From contig DIYJ01000011.1 in assembly GCA_002428995.1 (NCBI GenBank), positions 124,001 through 188,000 on the forward strand: a stretch of DNA of 64,000 nt. Reading direction: 5' to 3'. A program made the translations under genes and the position numbers. This document shows positions 36,108-45,148 of the stretch, one piece after another. The notes beneath the pieces are model-generated. The model had not been told where the DNA came from. It was given only the letters and a program-made list of their open reading frames with translations, and did no database searches. The stretch is from Flavobacteriales bacterium UBA6057 (GTDB taxonomy: Bacteria; Bacteroidota; Bacteroidia; Flavobacteriales_G; Salibacteraceae). The first letter of the stretch is position 1. Each line of letters begins with the position of its first letter.

Positions 36108-39100
36108 ATGAGCAACAGAATGAAGATCCTACATCATAATAGGTTGAGGTTGATTGGGTTGACAACAATGTTGCTGACCTTGTTTGTGGCCGATTTTTCT
36201 GTGCTGGCCCAAACGCCCATTCCGATCGGTCCTCAAATCGCAACGTTCAACAGTACCCGTGTACGCGGTTATCACTTTACCGCTACTAGCAACTGGACGC
36301 TGTGTGGTCTCTACATCCCCACTGATAATAGTACAGGGGCGATGAATGTAGAGTTTGTGCGTTTTACACAAGGACCACCACCACCTTTTGCCGGAACTAC
36401 CAACAACTTTGTTTCACTGTTCTACGCCAGTCAGGTAGCTGGAACGAACATCATCACTGTTCCCAACGTAGCTGTCACGAACAATAACATTTACGGAACC
36501 TATGGAGCCAGGAGTCAGGTCGGGAATCCGAACCAAATGATGAACTCCTATGGAGCTACTGCTACCGTAACGAATGTGAATGGAATCAACATGACTCTGC
36601 TGAGGAGTGGAATGCAGTTTCCATTGAACAATCAGCAGATGCACGATATCTGGTCGGAGGTCAACTTCAACATCGGCCGGATTATCATGTATCATGATTG
36701 CTGTCCGGATCCACCCGCTCCAGTATTTGATCAGGCTCCTCAACAGCTCTGTGTGAGTGATACTTTTACCTACAGCGTTGATCCCACAGTTTGGGGGGCA
36801 TGGCAAATTCAGAATGTAGCATGGACGTTGCCTCCGAGTGCTAACGTTGTTGCTTCCAACAACGATAGCAGCGAGATCCAGATTGTTTTTTCTCCCGGAG
36901 CCTTCCAGGTCAATATTTGTGCAGCCCTTGTAGATACTTGCGGTGCTGGGCCTCAGACTTGCATTCCTGTGACCATCAATCCGCTATTTGCCGATGCTGG
37001 TCCCGATCAGACGGTTTGCACCACCAGTGTTGAGCTGGCTGCAAACGCAGGACTCGGTACCTGGTCAGTCGTACAGGGTTCGGGTACGTTTTCTAATCTA
37101 AATGATCCAGCTGCCACGGTTTCCGGCATGACTCCGGGAGCGGTGAATACCTTCCGGTGGACCATGAGTAATCAGAACTGTCCTCCCGTAATGGATGAGG
37201 TCAGTATCATCGTCAATCCTATTCCGGTTACCCAGTATACTGCTCCTGATGGATGTGAAGGAGCGCCTATTCTTTTTGAATCGCAATCCTTCGCGCTCGG
37301 TGGAAACATTGTAGACTGGGATTGGGACGTGGACGGTGATGGAGCAATCGACTACACCTTGCCGACCTTCAATCATGCTTATGGCACCCCAGGTACCAAG
37401 CAATGTACCTTGATCGTTACGGCTAATCTTGGTTGTCAGGACACGCTCATTCAGACTATAGAAGTCTTTCCAAATCCGGTAGCGAGTTTTGCTTACGCTG
37501 CGGATTGCGAAGGAACGCCCATGGCGTTTACGGATGGTTCGAGCATCGCCAGTGGTTTTGTAGTGGACTGGTTCTGGGATTTCGGAGACGGAGGTACCGC
37601 CTCTGCAGAGAATCCATTGCACATCTACAATAACGACAGCGTTTACCTGGTATCACTCACCGCCATCTCGGACGAAGGATGTACTTCAACCATCAGTGAC
37701 TCCGTAGTGGTCTACACTGTGCCAACGGTTGACTTCACTGCTCCGCCCGAGTGTTGGAATGTGGAGGTTGAATTCACTGATTATTCGACCAGTGTGCAAG
37801 GTGACATCGTTTTTTGGGAGTGGGATTTTGGTGATGGTTCAACAACAGTTCAAATTCAAGACACGGTCTATCAATACGGGGCTGCGGCAGGCACTTACAA
37901 TGTGCGACTCACTGTTGCCACCGATAGCGGATGTACAAATTCGGTCGTCAAACCGGTGAACATATATCCGGTTCCGATTCCCGCCTTCACCACGGAGGGT
38001 GTGTGCCAGGATGCCAGAATTGTATTCCACGATGCCAGTATTCTTGATACCGCCTTCAACTCCTACCTCACAGAATGGAACTATGAGTTCGGAGATGGCT
38101 TGAGTGAAAACACGGAAGTGCCAGGCCACTTCTACAGCGAGCCGGGTTACTTTACGGTTGATTATACTCCCGTTACCAATCACGGTTGCGAGATGACGGC
38201 AATTCAGGATGTTTTGATCCGCCCCAGACCGCAGGCTAATCTGGTCATCTTAGACGATCGTGTATGTGCTCAGACCCGAATCAATTTCAAGGATGAGACC
38301 TACTTCGACTACACTTACGATAGCGCTGGTGTGGTGAACTGGCACTGGGAGTTTGGAGATGATTTTACTTCTACGCAGCAGGATCCTTTCCATAAATATC
38401 AGGAGGGCGGTGAGTATGAAGTAGTAATGGCTGTTGAAACAAGTTTTGGCTGTGCGGACAGTGCCCAGCGCATGGCGATTGTTTACCATAATCCCGTAGC
38501 CAGATTCTCCGCAGATTCCAATGAAGGTTGTTCACCCTATTGCGTGGTCTTCAGAAATGAGTCGGTGGTGAAAACAGCCGAAGACTTAGTGAACGAATGG
38601 ACGTTTGGCGATGGTAAAACCAGTGGTAACGTGAATCCTACGCATTGCTTCACAGCTGAAGATGGTGGTGATTCCAGAACCTTTCCCATCGCTCTCAAGG
38701 TCACAACACCGGATGGTTGCGTAGATTCCACCGGTACCCGTGAGCGCATCACTGTGCATGCAAATCCCATCGCGGATTTCACCATCAATGATCAAACGCT
38801 CGATTACCTTGACCCTGTCGTCTACATTGAGAACATGTCCATTGGAGGACAATTCTTCGATTGGGATTTTGGAGATAGTACGACCACAATAATGATGGAC
38901 CCGTTCGAGCATGAATATGCGGAACCTGGTTACTACGTAATCACTCTTGATGTTGCCAGTCAGTTTGGCTGCCTGGATCAAGTGAGTGAGGAACTGATCA
39001 TCGAGCGGCACCAAACCCTGTTTGTGCCAACAAGTTTTTCTCCGAATGGTGATGGTCTGAACGATTGGTTCTTCATCGAAGGTGAAGATTTAGAGGAAAT

Positions 39101-39302
39101 GGAGCTCTGGATCTATGATCGCTGGGGCAATGAACTCTTCTATGGCAAGAATGAAGGCGCCCGCTGGAACGGGAAAGTTGGAAGTAAAATGAGCCCTATC
39201 GGGGTATATGGCTTTGTACTCAAGTACAAGCATAAAAACATGATTCGTCAGACAGAACAGGGAACGTTCACGATCTCAAAAACAAACGCTAAAAGAGAAT
39301 GA
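36108..39302 (+). CDS. PKD-repeat surface protein with type B C-terminal domain, copy 2
   Basis: 1064 aa from ATG 36108. The signal peptide contains GLTTMLLTLFVADFSVLAQ. The N-terminal ~180 residues of the mature protein closely match the preceding gene product (about four of five residues by eye), whereas the central PKD repeats (WDWDVDGDGAIDYTLPTF, WFWDFGDGGTASAENPLH, WEWDFGDGSTTVQIQDTVYQ, WDFGDSTTTIMMDPFEHEY) diverge. It ends with FVPTSFSPNGDGLNDWFFI and IYDRWGNELFYGKN, a gliding-associated C-terminal domain. Its stop overlaps the ATG of the small downstream gene (ATGA). Confidence 0.86.
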   Translation: MSNRMKILHHNRLRLIGLTTMLLTLFVADFSVLAQTPIPIGPQIATFNSTRVRGYHFTATSNWTLCGLYIPTDNSTGAMNVEFVRFTQGPPPPFAGTTNNFVSLFYASQVAGTNIITVPNVAVTNNNIYGTYGARSQVGNPNQMMNSYGATATVTNVNGINMTLLRSGMQFPLNNQQMHDIWSEVNFNIGRIIMYHDCCPDPPAPVFDQAPQQLCVSDTFTYSVDPTVWGAWQIQNVAWTLPPSANVVASNNDSSEIQIVFSPGAFQVNICAALVDTCGAGPQTCIPVTINPLFADAGPDQTVCTTSVELAANAGLGTWSVVQGSGTFSNLNDPAATVSGMTPGAVNTFRWTMSNQNCPPVMDEVSIIVNPIPVTQYTAPDGCEGAPILFESQSFALGGNIVDWDWDVDGDGAIDYTLPTFNHAYGTPGTKQCTLIVTANLGCQDTLIQTIEVFPNPVASFAYAADCEGTPMAFTDGSSIASGFVVDWFWDFGDGGTASAENPLHIYNNDSVYLVSLTAISDEGCTSTISDSVVVYTVPTVDFTAPPECWNVEVEFTDYSTSVQGDIVFWEWDFGDGSTTVQIQDTVYQYGAAAGTYNVRLTVATDSGCTNSVVKPVNIYPVPIPAFTTEGVCQDARIVFHDASILDTAFNSYLTEWNYEFGDGLSENTEVPGHFYSEPGYFTVDYTPVTNHGCEMTAIQDVLIRPRPQANLVILDDRVCAQTRINFKDETYFDYTYDSAGVVNWHWEFGDDFTSTQQDPFHKYQEGGEYEVVMAVETSFGCADSAQRMAIVYHNPVARFSADSNEGCSPYCVVFRNESVVKTAEDLVNEWTFGDGKTSGNVNPTHCFTAEDGGDSRTFPIALKVTTPDGCVDSTGTRERITVHANPIADFTINDQTLDYLDPVVYIENMSIGGQFFDWDFGDSTTTIMMDPFEHEYAEPGYYVITLDVASQFGCLDQVSEELIIERHQTLFVPTSFSPNGDGLNDWFFIEGEDLEEMELWIYDRWGNELFYGKNEGARWNGKVGSKMSPIGVYGFVLKYKHKNMIRQTEQGTFTISKTNAKRE

Positions 39303-39619
39303 AGAATTTTTTGATAACACTCGTCATAGTGCTTGCGGGTGCAAGCTCTTCCATGGCACAGTTCGGCTCCGATGCTGATGCTGCAACTCTTCCTTTCAAC
39401 CCGGTTGAAATAGCAATGGATTTTCAGGATAGGGTAGACAATCCTGCTCCTTCCAATGCTTTTGTCCAGAACTTCTTTGATCAGTACCAGGTGCCTCAGA
39501 GCCCGAGCGGTAATCAAACGATGCAGCAAACATGGATCGTTTGGGCAACAAACAATCCTGGAGCGATTGAGCAATACCTGATCCGCAGAAAGCAAAACCA
39601 CGATCAATACTTCCAGTAA
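39299..39619 (+). CDS. Small secreted protein coupled to the PKD proteins
   Basis: 106 aa with signal peptide MKNFLITLVIVLAGASSSMAQ. The mature part is about 85 residues, polar and Gln/Asn-rich (VQNFFDQYQVPQSPSGNQ, LIRRKQNHDQYFQ), without cysteines or a T9SS sorting domain. Start overlaps the preceding stop (ATGA at 39299-39302), so it is translated with the second PKD protein. It may be a periplasmic chaperone or a companion of the adhesins; no family is recognised. Confidence 0.7.
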   Translation: MKNFLITLVIVLAGASSSMAQFGSDADAATLPFNPVEIAMDFQDRVDNPAPSNAFVQNFFDQYQVPQSPSGNQTMQQTWIVWATNNPGAIEQYLIRRKQNHDQYFQ

Positions 39620-39640
39620 GGAAGTACCAATCGTAGGGAC

Positions 39641-41338
39641 TTAGATATTCAAATCCTTGATCATGGCTTCAATCCGCTGGTCAAGGATTTTTTGTTGTTC
39701 TTCCATGCTCATGTCAGCGTTGCGCTTCTCCTTCACACTGAAATAAAACTTGATTTTCGGTTCTGTCCCTGAAGGACGTGCGCTGATCTTGCTGCCCTTC
39801 TCAGTAAAGAATTGCAAAACATTGGAGGAAGGCAGATCGATGGCTGTAGAAGCACCGGTTGCAAGGTCTTTCATCGTCCCTGCTTGAATGTCCGCGAGTT
39901 TCACAACCTTTTCCCCACCGATAGATTCAGGGGTGTTGTCGCGGAACGAAGTCATCATATTGGCGATTTCTTCACTTCCAGATTTTCCCTTCTTGGTGAG
40001 GCTTACCAGGTGCTCCTGGTAAAGTCCGTGTTGCGCAAAGAGGCGGTCCATACGCTTGGTGACAGACTCTCCCATTGATTTACTCTGTTGCGCGAGGTCA
40101 CAAAACAGCAGGGAGGAGGTGAGTGCGTCCTTATCCCGCACGAAGTCTCCAATCATGAATCCGTAGCTTTCTTCTCCGCCACCGACAAACGTCTTTTGGC
40201 CTTCATTTTCCCTGATCAGGCTTGCAATATGCTTGAATCCTGTCAGGCAGATCTCGTATTCGCAGCCATACGCTTTGGCAATATCTCCAAAGAGCTCTGA
40301 GCTTACGATCGTGTAAGCGATGAATTCGTTACCCTTCAGGGTTCGTTCTCCCAGCAGATAATCCGTGAGCAGAGCACCGCATTGATTCCCGTTTAGCAGA
40401 ACCATCTCTCCCTCTTCGTTTCGAACTGCCACACCTAGTCGATCACTATCCGGATCCGTGCCAATGACCACGTCTGCCTGTACTTCCTCAGCAAGTTCTA
40501 ATGCCATTTTCAGGGCTGCCCGCTCCTCTGGATTTGGGCTGTCTACGGTCGGGAAATTGCCGTTGGGTTCCTCCTGTTCCTTCACAATGTGCACGTTGGT
40601 ATACCCAGCACGCTTCAGTAGTTCTGGCATCAGGGTGATGGACGTTCCATGAAGAGAGGTGAAAACAATGGATAAATCCTTGTGATCGGGAACGCTGACC
40701 CGTTGTGCGAGAGAAGCACTCAAAAACGCTTCATCCACCTCTTCATCCACCATTCGGATGAGGTCATCATTTCCAGCGTAGTTTACTTCGCTCAGAGAAG
40801 AGATGGCGTTCACTTCGTTCACGATGCTCTTGTCATGTGGCGCAACAATCTGCGCACCGTCATTCCAGTAGACCTTGTAGCCGTTGTATTCTGAAGGATT
40901 GTGAGAAGCTGTGATAACGATTCCACTTTGGCACTGAAAGTGACGCACAGCAAATGAGAGCTCCGGTGTTGGCCTCAGGTCGCTGAAGAGAAAAACCTCA
41001 ACACCATTTGCGCTGAGCACTTCAGCCACTAAACGAGCAAAAGCCTTGCTATTGTTGCGGCTGTCATGAGCTATCGCAACCTTCAGTGATGAGTCGGGGA
41101 AGCTCTTGGCCAGGTAATTGGCCAGTCCCTGAGTCGCCTTGCCCAAAGTGTACTTGTTGATCCTGTTGGATCCTGTACCCATGATCCCGCGCATTCCGCC
41201 AGTGCCAAACTCGAGATCCTTGTAAAAGGCATCTTCCAGTTCGGATTCAGGGCCATTTAAAAGCGCTTCTACTTCCGCTTTTGTTTGAGGGTCTATTTCT
41301 TGTTTCAACCAATCGTTTGCCTTCTCTCTTGCGTTCAT
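39641..41338 (-). CDS. Phosphoglucomutase/phosphomannomutase family protein
   Basis: 565 aa cytosolic alpha-D-phosphohexomutase interconverting hexose 1- and 6-phosphates, supplying sugar nucleotides for glycans. The phosphoserine loop is GIVITASHNPSEYNGYKVYW, the Mg loop GTDPDSDRLGVAV, the sugar-binding loop GGGEESYGF, and the phosphate-binding loop SARPSGTEPKIKFYF. All four active-site regions are intact. The length suits the long bacterial phosphoglucomutase-type branch; specificity for glucose, mannose or both cannot be told. A TAATTTTG box lies 22 nt upstream of its ATG. Confidence 0.93.
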   Translation of the reverse strand: MNAREKANDWLKQEIDPQTKAEVEALLNGPESELEDAFYKDLEFGTGGMRGIMGTGSNRINKYTLGKATQGLANYLAKSFPDSSLKVAIAHDSRNNSKAFARLVAEVLSANGVEVFLFSDLRPTPELSFAVRHFQCQSGIVITASHNPSEYNGYKVYWNDGAQIVAPHDKSIVNEVNAISSLSEVNYAGNDDLIRMVDEEVDEAFLSASLAQRVSVPDHKDLSIVFTSLHGTSITLMPELLKRAGYTNVHIVKEQEEPNGNFPTVDSPNPEERAALKMALELAEEVQADVVIGTDPDSDRLGVAVRNEEGEMVLLNGNQCGALLTDYLLGERTLKGNEFIAYTIVSSELFGDIAKAYGCEYEICLTGFKHIASLIRENEGQKTFVGGGEESYGFMIGDFVRDKDALTSSLLFCDLAQQSKSMGESVTKRMDRLFAQHGLYQEHLVSLTKKGKSGSEEIANMMTSFRDNTPESIGGEKVVKLADIQAGTMKDLATGASTAIDLPSSNVLQFFTEKGSKISARPSGTEPKIKFYFSVKEKRNADMSMEEQQKILDQRIEAMIKDLNI

Positions 41339-41360
41339 GGTGTTGTTCTTTTCGAGCCGC

Positions 41361-41368
41361 CAAAATTA
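41361..41368 (-). promoter_or_regulatory. Candidate -7 box (TAATTTTG) of the phosphohexomutase gene
   Basis: Minus-strand TAnnTTTG match, 22 nt before ATG 41338. No good -33 element was seen. Confidence 0.45.
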
Positions 41369-41635
41369 GCAGCTCTGAGTCAGCAGGTTTTTTGAGGATT
41401 TAAGTTATGAACTCAATCATCTGCATATCTCCAACTCTTATTCTTCTTCAGGCCCCGTGTTTCCTAAGGAATAGGTCAATTCAGATTCGAACGCTTAACG
41501 CAATGTTATTGGTCAGGTTGAGTGTAGTTAACAAACAAGCGAGTCTGTCCTTAAAGGTTAATCTATGCTTAATTGCGCGGTAAACCCTTGAGTTTTATAC
41601 CCCGCGTCCTTTGTAGTAGCTAAGAATAAAGAGTT
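41369..41635. other. Non-coding stretch upstream of the LpxH-like gene set
   Basis: About 270 bases between divergent units with no convincing gene. The only structure I can see is a GC-closed hairpin, CGCGG (41576-41580) with CCGCG (41602-41606) and inner TAAAC / GTTTTA, some 30 bases before the small TTG-started frame at 41636. It could be a leader hairpin. Confidence 0.35.
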
Positions 41636-41776
41636 TTGAAAGCACTGAAACGTTTAAGAAGAGAGTTTGAACTGAGGCTGCTGCAAATGTTGGCCTATAA
41701 ACTCAATTCCTTCAAGGAGGCGCTCCACTACCATCAGTATTCATTTGGTAATAAGGGTGGCTATGAAAACGCCTAA
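41636..41776 (+). CDS. Possible 46-aa leader or small basic protein
   Basis: An open frame from TTG 41636 to TAA 41774-41776 encodes a 46-residue peptide (MKALKRLRREFELRLLQMLA at the start, ENA at the end). Its stop overlaps the LpxH-like ATG at 41763 by 14 bases, giving coupling potential. The N-terminal part would be a basic amphipathic helix. Only position, overlap and composition support it. Confidence 0.3.
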   Translation: MKALKRLRREFELRLLQMLAYKLNSFKEALHYHQYSFGNKGGYENA

Positions 41777-42620
41777 GCGAAAAGTAGACCTCGTGGTCAT
41801 CTCTGATGTACACCTTGGTACTTACGGCTGTCACTCCAAAGAACTTCTCCAATACCTGAAGAGCATCAAGCCCAAAAAGGTGATTCTGAACGGTGATATC
41901 ATTGATATCTGGCAGTTCAAGAAGCGCTACTGGCCCAAATCACACATGCAGGTGGTGAAGCATCTGGCAGGCTGGATTGCCAACGGAACAAAGGTCTACT
42001 ACATCACAGGAAATCATGACGAGATGCTGCGCAAGTTCGTAGGGTTTAAGCTCGGTTCCTTTCGTATTGTAAATAAGGTTGTGCTTCAATTGCGTGGAGA
42101 GCGCGCATGGTTTTTCCACGGAGATGTTTTTGATGTCACCATGCAGCATTCTAAGTGGTTGGCAAAGCTTGGGGCTGTTGGCTACGATACGCTCATCATT
42201 ATCAATCGCTTCGTGAATTTTGTTTCCGAGCGAATGGGCAAGGGGAGGATATCCCTGTCCAAGAAGGTGAAGAACGGAGTGAAAAGCGCGGTTAAGTTCA
42301 TTAACGATTTCGAGCAAACCGCTGCTGACATTGCCATTGACAATGGATATGATTACGTAGTCTGCGGCCATATTCACCAGCCGGTGATCAGAAAAGTCAG
42401 CAATAGATCAGGAGAAACCTTGTATCTCAATTCCGGAGATTGGATTGAGAATCTGACGGCATTGGAATACCACAAGGGACAGTGGAGGATTTACCGTTAC
42501 CACGAAGACGATACGTTGAACAAGGACAAGCAGATCGATGCTACTCCTGATGAAGTCGAGAAGAACACCAGTGAATTATTTGAAAGCCTGCTGGAGGAAT
42601 TTAAACTGATGGCTCCGTGA
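41763..42620 (+). CDS. LpxH-like metallophosphoesterase (UDP-2,3-diacylglucosamine diphosphatase family)
   Basis: 285 aa from ATG 41763. The calcineurin-like phosphoesterase motifs are all visible: SDVHLG, LNGDIIDIW, YYITGNHDE, and CGHIHQP near the C-terminus, with WFFHGDVFD in between. The DIIDIWQFKKRYWP stretch is typical of the LpxH-type branch that hydrolyses UDP-2,3-diacylglucosamine in lipid A synthesis. The length exceeds E. coli LpxH by about 45 residues, as in the Bacteroidota form. Its stop TGA overlaps the GTG start of the glycosyltransferase (GTGA). The last step of function is inferred from family. Confidence 0.82.
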   Translation: MKTPKRKVDLVVISDVHLGTYGCHSKELLQYLKSIKPKKVILNGDIIDIWQFKKRYWPKSHMQVVKHLAGWIANGTKVYYITGNHDEMLRKFVGFKLGSFRIVNKVVLQLRGERAWFFHGDVFDVTMQHSKWLAKLGAVGYDTLIIINRFVNFVSERMGKGRISLSKKVKNGVKSAVKFINDFEQTAADIAIDNGYDYVVCGHIHQPVIRKVSNRSGETLYLNSGDWIENLTALEYHKGQWRIYRYHEDDTLNKDKQIDATPDEVEKNTSELFESLLEEFKLMAP

Positions 42621-43669
42621 GAATACTCTATGCCATACAAGGCACAGGGAACGGGCACATCAGCCGCGCAATGGAATTGCTTCCGGAGCTGCAGAACAGG
42701 GGAGACGTTGATATTCTGGTGAGCGGTATGCACAGTGAGCTGAAGCTGCCTTTTCCTATCAAGTATCCCTGTCATGGCTTAGGATTTGTGTTTGGCAAAA
42801 AAGGGGGGATAGACCTCGTAAAAACCTACCGCAAGAGCCGTTTGAAGTCCTTCTACAGAGAAGTGAAAGATACCCCCGTCAACGACTACGACCTTGTCAT
42901 CAGCGACTTCGAACCTGTTGCGGCCTGGGCTTGCATGCAACATCGAAAGAACTGCTATGGCCTGAGCAATCAGGTTTCATTGCTTTCGGAAAATGTGCCC
43001 AAAGCCAAGAATGAAGATTTTGTTGGCCGCTTCATCATCCGCAACTATGCTCCGTGCCCTGTGAACTTCGGTTTCAGCTTCGAGTCTTATGCACATGGCA
43101 TATTTACCCCGGTAATCCGCGAAAGCATTCGAGAGGCTCAGCTCAGCAACAAGGGACACTTTACCGTATACCTTCCTTCCTACGGAGATGAGAAACTCAT
43201 GAAAGTGTTGAGCATGGTCAGAGGAGCAGAATGGCAGGTTTTTTCCAAATATGCTACCCAGGCTTCAAGGTTCAAAAACGTACACATTCAACCGCTTCAC
43301 AAGGATAAGTTCGAAGAAAGCATTACTTCATCGGAAGGAATTCTGACCGCTGCGGGGTTTGGTACAACCACCGAAGCCTTGTACATGGGAAAGCGTTTGC
43401 TGGTGATTCCTCAAAAGCATCAGTACGAACAGGCTTGTAATGCCGTTGCACTCAGGCAAATGGGCGTTCGTGTTGTGAAATCACTCAAGAAGAAACACGC
43501 ACCTAAAATTCAAACATGGGTAGATGAGGGCGTGGCGGTTCAGAAAGACTACACCAACGTATGTCCAGAGGTGATCAATGCAATTGAGTATCACCACAAC
43601 AATGCAGAAGACGCATACCTCGACTATTTAACCAAGGATCAGTACCTGTTGAAAAGCGCAGCAATTTGA
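42617..43669 (+). CDS. GT-B glycosyltransferase, MurG/MJ1255-like
   Basis: 350 aa from GTG 42617, overlapping the previous stop (GTGA). The N-terminus MRILYAIQGTGNGHISRAME has the glycine-rich loop of GT28-type enzymes. The C-terminal donor-binding region GFGTTTEALYMGKRLLVIPQ with KHQYEQ resembles the UDP-sugar-binding motif of MurG-like transferases. The acceptor may be a lipid, given the coupled LpxH-like gene; this is inference. Its stop overlaps the TTG start of the GH1 gene. Confidence 0.78.
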   Translation: MRILYAIQGTGNGHISRAMELLPELQNRGDVDILVSGMHSELKLPFPIKYPCHGLGFVFGKKGGIDLVKTYRKSRLKSFYREVKDTPVNDYDLVISDFEPVAAWACMQHRKNCYGLSNQVSLLSENVPKAKNEDFVGRFIIRNYAPCPVNFGFSFESYAHGIFTPVIRESIREAQLSNKGHFTVYLPSYGDEKLMKVLSMVRGAEWQVFSKYATQASRFKNVHIQPLHKDKFEESITSSEGILTAAGFGTTTEALYMGKRLLVIPQKHQYEQACNAVALRQMGVRVVKSLKKKHAPKIQTWVDEGVAVQKDYTNVCPEVINAIEYHHNNAEDAYLDYLTKDQYLLKSAAI

Positions 43670-45042
43670 GCGAACCGCGGCTCTCCTTCCTCGAAACAGC
43701 AACTCACGGTATCTCTGCTTCACAGTTTGGGAATGACTTTACGTGGGGTATATCCTCGTCTGCTTATCAAACAGAAGGCGCCCATAATGTGGATGGAAAG
43801 GGAGCTTCCATATGGGATGAGTTTTCCAATAAAAAGGGAACCATCTATCAGAACCACAATGGAAATGATGCGTGTCTCTTCTATTATAAATACGAAGAGG
43901 ACCTCCACATCCTGAAAGAACTGGGCATAAAGAACTTCAGATTCTCCATCAGCTGGCCCAGACTCATACCAGAGGGAGTAGGTGCAGTGAACCCTAAAGG
44001 TGTGGCATACTATCAAAGGCTGATTGATACATGCCTTGAGTTCGGAATCACACCCTGGATTACGCTGTATCACTGGGATTTGCCTCAGGCTTTGGAAAGA
44101 CAGGGAGGTTGGGCCAATCGTAAAATTGTGGATTGGTTCGCAGCCTACGCCAAGGTTTGTGCGGATTGTTTTGGAGATCGTGTAAAACACTGGATGGTGC
44201 TCAATGAGCCCCTTGTTTTCACCGGTGCCGGTTACTTCTTTGGTGTTCACGCACCCGGCAAGAAGAGTATGAATGACTTCCTCGCTGCGGTGCATCATGC
44301 TACCCTCTGCCAGGCTGAAGGTGGCAGGGTGTTGCGCGCCCATGTTCAAGATGCTGAAATAGGTACCACCATTTCCTGTTCTCACATTACTCCACATAGA
44401 GGAATGTTTCATGACAACCGAGCAGTCAGGAAGGTCGATGCCTTGCTTAACCGGCTTTTTGTTGAGCCGTTTTTAGGCCTCGGATATCCGACCAAGGATC
44501 TGCGCGGCTTGCGATTGATGGAGAAATTCTTTCATCCCGGAGATCGGGAGCGCATGGTGTTTGATTTTGACTTTCTGGGCGTTCAGAATTATACCCGCGA
44601 GGTGGTAAAGTACTCCCTGTTTACTCCGATCGTCAGAGCACGTATTGTTCCGGCTGAGAAGCGATCAAGGCCTGTCACTGCACTCAACTGGGAGATTTAT
44701 CCTCAAGGTATTTATGAGCTGTTGATGAAGTTCTCTGCCTATCCTGGCATCAAGAAGATCATCGTCACGGAAAATGGAGCCGCCTTCAAGGATCAGCCAT
44801 TGTCTGGATTGGTCAAGGATCCTGACCGATCAAGGTATATTGAAGATCACCTGCATCAAGTGGCAAAGGCCAAAAATCACGGTGCCAAAGTGGACGGATA
44901 CTTTGTCTGGACGCTTATGGACAACTTTGAGTGGGCAGAAGGATATGAGCCCCGTTTTGGACTGATCTATGTTGATTTCAAGACTCAGAACCGCATGGTC
45001 AAGGATTCCGCACTTTGGTATTCCGAGTTTCTGAATTCATAG
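43666..45042 (+). CDS. GH1 family beta-glycosidase
   Basis: 458 aa, start TTG 43666 overlapping the glycosyltransferase stop (TTGA). The GH1 TIM barrel is complete: FTWGISSSAYQTEGA, FRFSISWPRLIPEG, TLYHWDLPQALE, acid/base LNEP (Glu181) and nucleophile IVTENGAAF (Glu369), then WTLMDNFEWAEGYEPRFGL. There is no signal peptide, so it is a cytosolic enzyme that probably cleaves beta-glucosides or beta-galactosides. Being coupled to a glycosyltransferase is unusual for a catabolic enzyme; a transglycosylating or glycolipid-related role is possible but unproven. Confidence 0.9.
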   Translation: MSEPRLSFLETATHGISASQFGNDFTWGISSSAYQTEGAHNVDGKGASIWDEFSNKKGTIYQNHNGNDACLFYYKYEEDLHILKELGIKNFRFSISWPRLIPEGVGAVNPKGVAYYQRLIDTCLEFGITPWITLYHWDLPQALERQGGWANRKIVDWFAAYAKVCADCFGDRVKHWMVLNEPLVFTGAGYFFGVHAPGKKSMNDFLAAVHHATLCQAEGGRVLRAHVQDAEIGTTISCSHITPHRGMFHDNRAVRKVDALLNRLFVEPFLGLGYPTKDLRGLRLMEKFFHPGDRERMVFDFDFLGVQNYTREVVKYSLFTPIVRARIVPAEKRSRPVTALNWEIYPQGIYELLMKFSAYPGIKKIIVTENGAAFKDQPLSGLVKDPDRSRYIEDHLHQVAKAKNHGAKVDGYFVWTLMDNFEWAEGYEPRFGLIYVDFKTQNRMVKDSALWYSEFLNS

Positions 45043-45122
45043 TCGCTCAATCTTTCATTTGTCGAAAACGCTTTTTGGCAGTTCTGAGGCCCGAAAAGAA
45101 ACTGCGGGTGGATGCTGATTCA

Positions 45123-45130
45123 TAAGTTTG
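45123..45130 (+). promoter_or_regulatory. Candidate -7 box (TAAGTTTG) of the coiled-coil lipoprotein gene
   Basis: TAnnTTTG match 18 nt before ATG 45149. It also argues against the upstream in-frame codon at 45128 as start. Confidence 0.45.
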
Positions 45131-45148
45131 ATCAAACGTTTTTCAACC

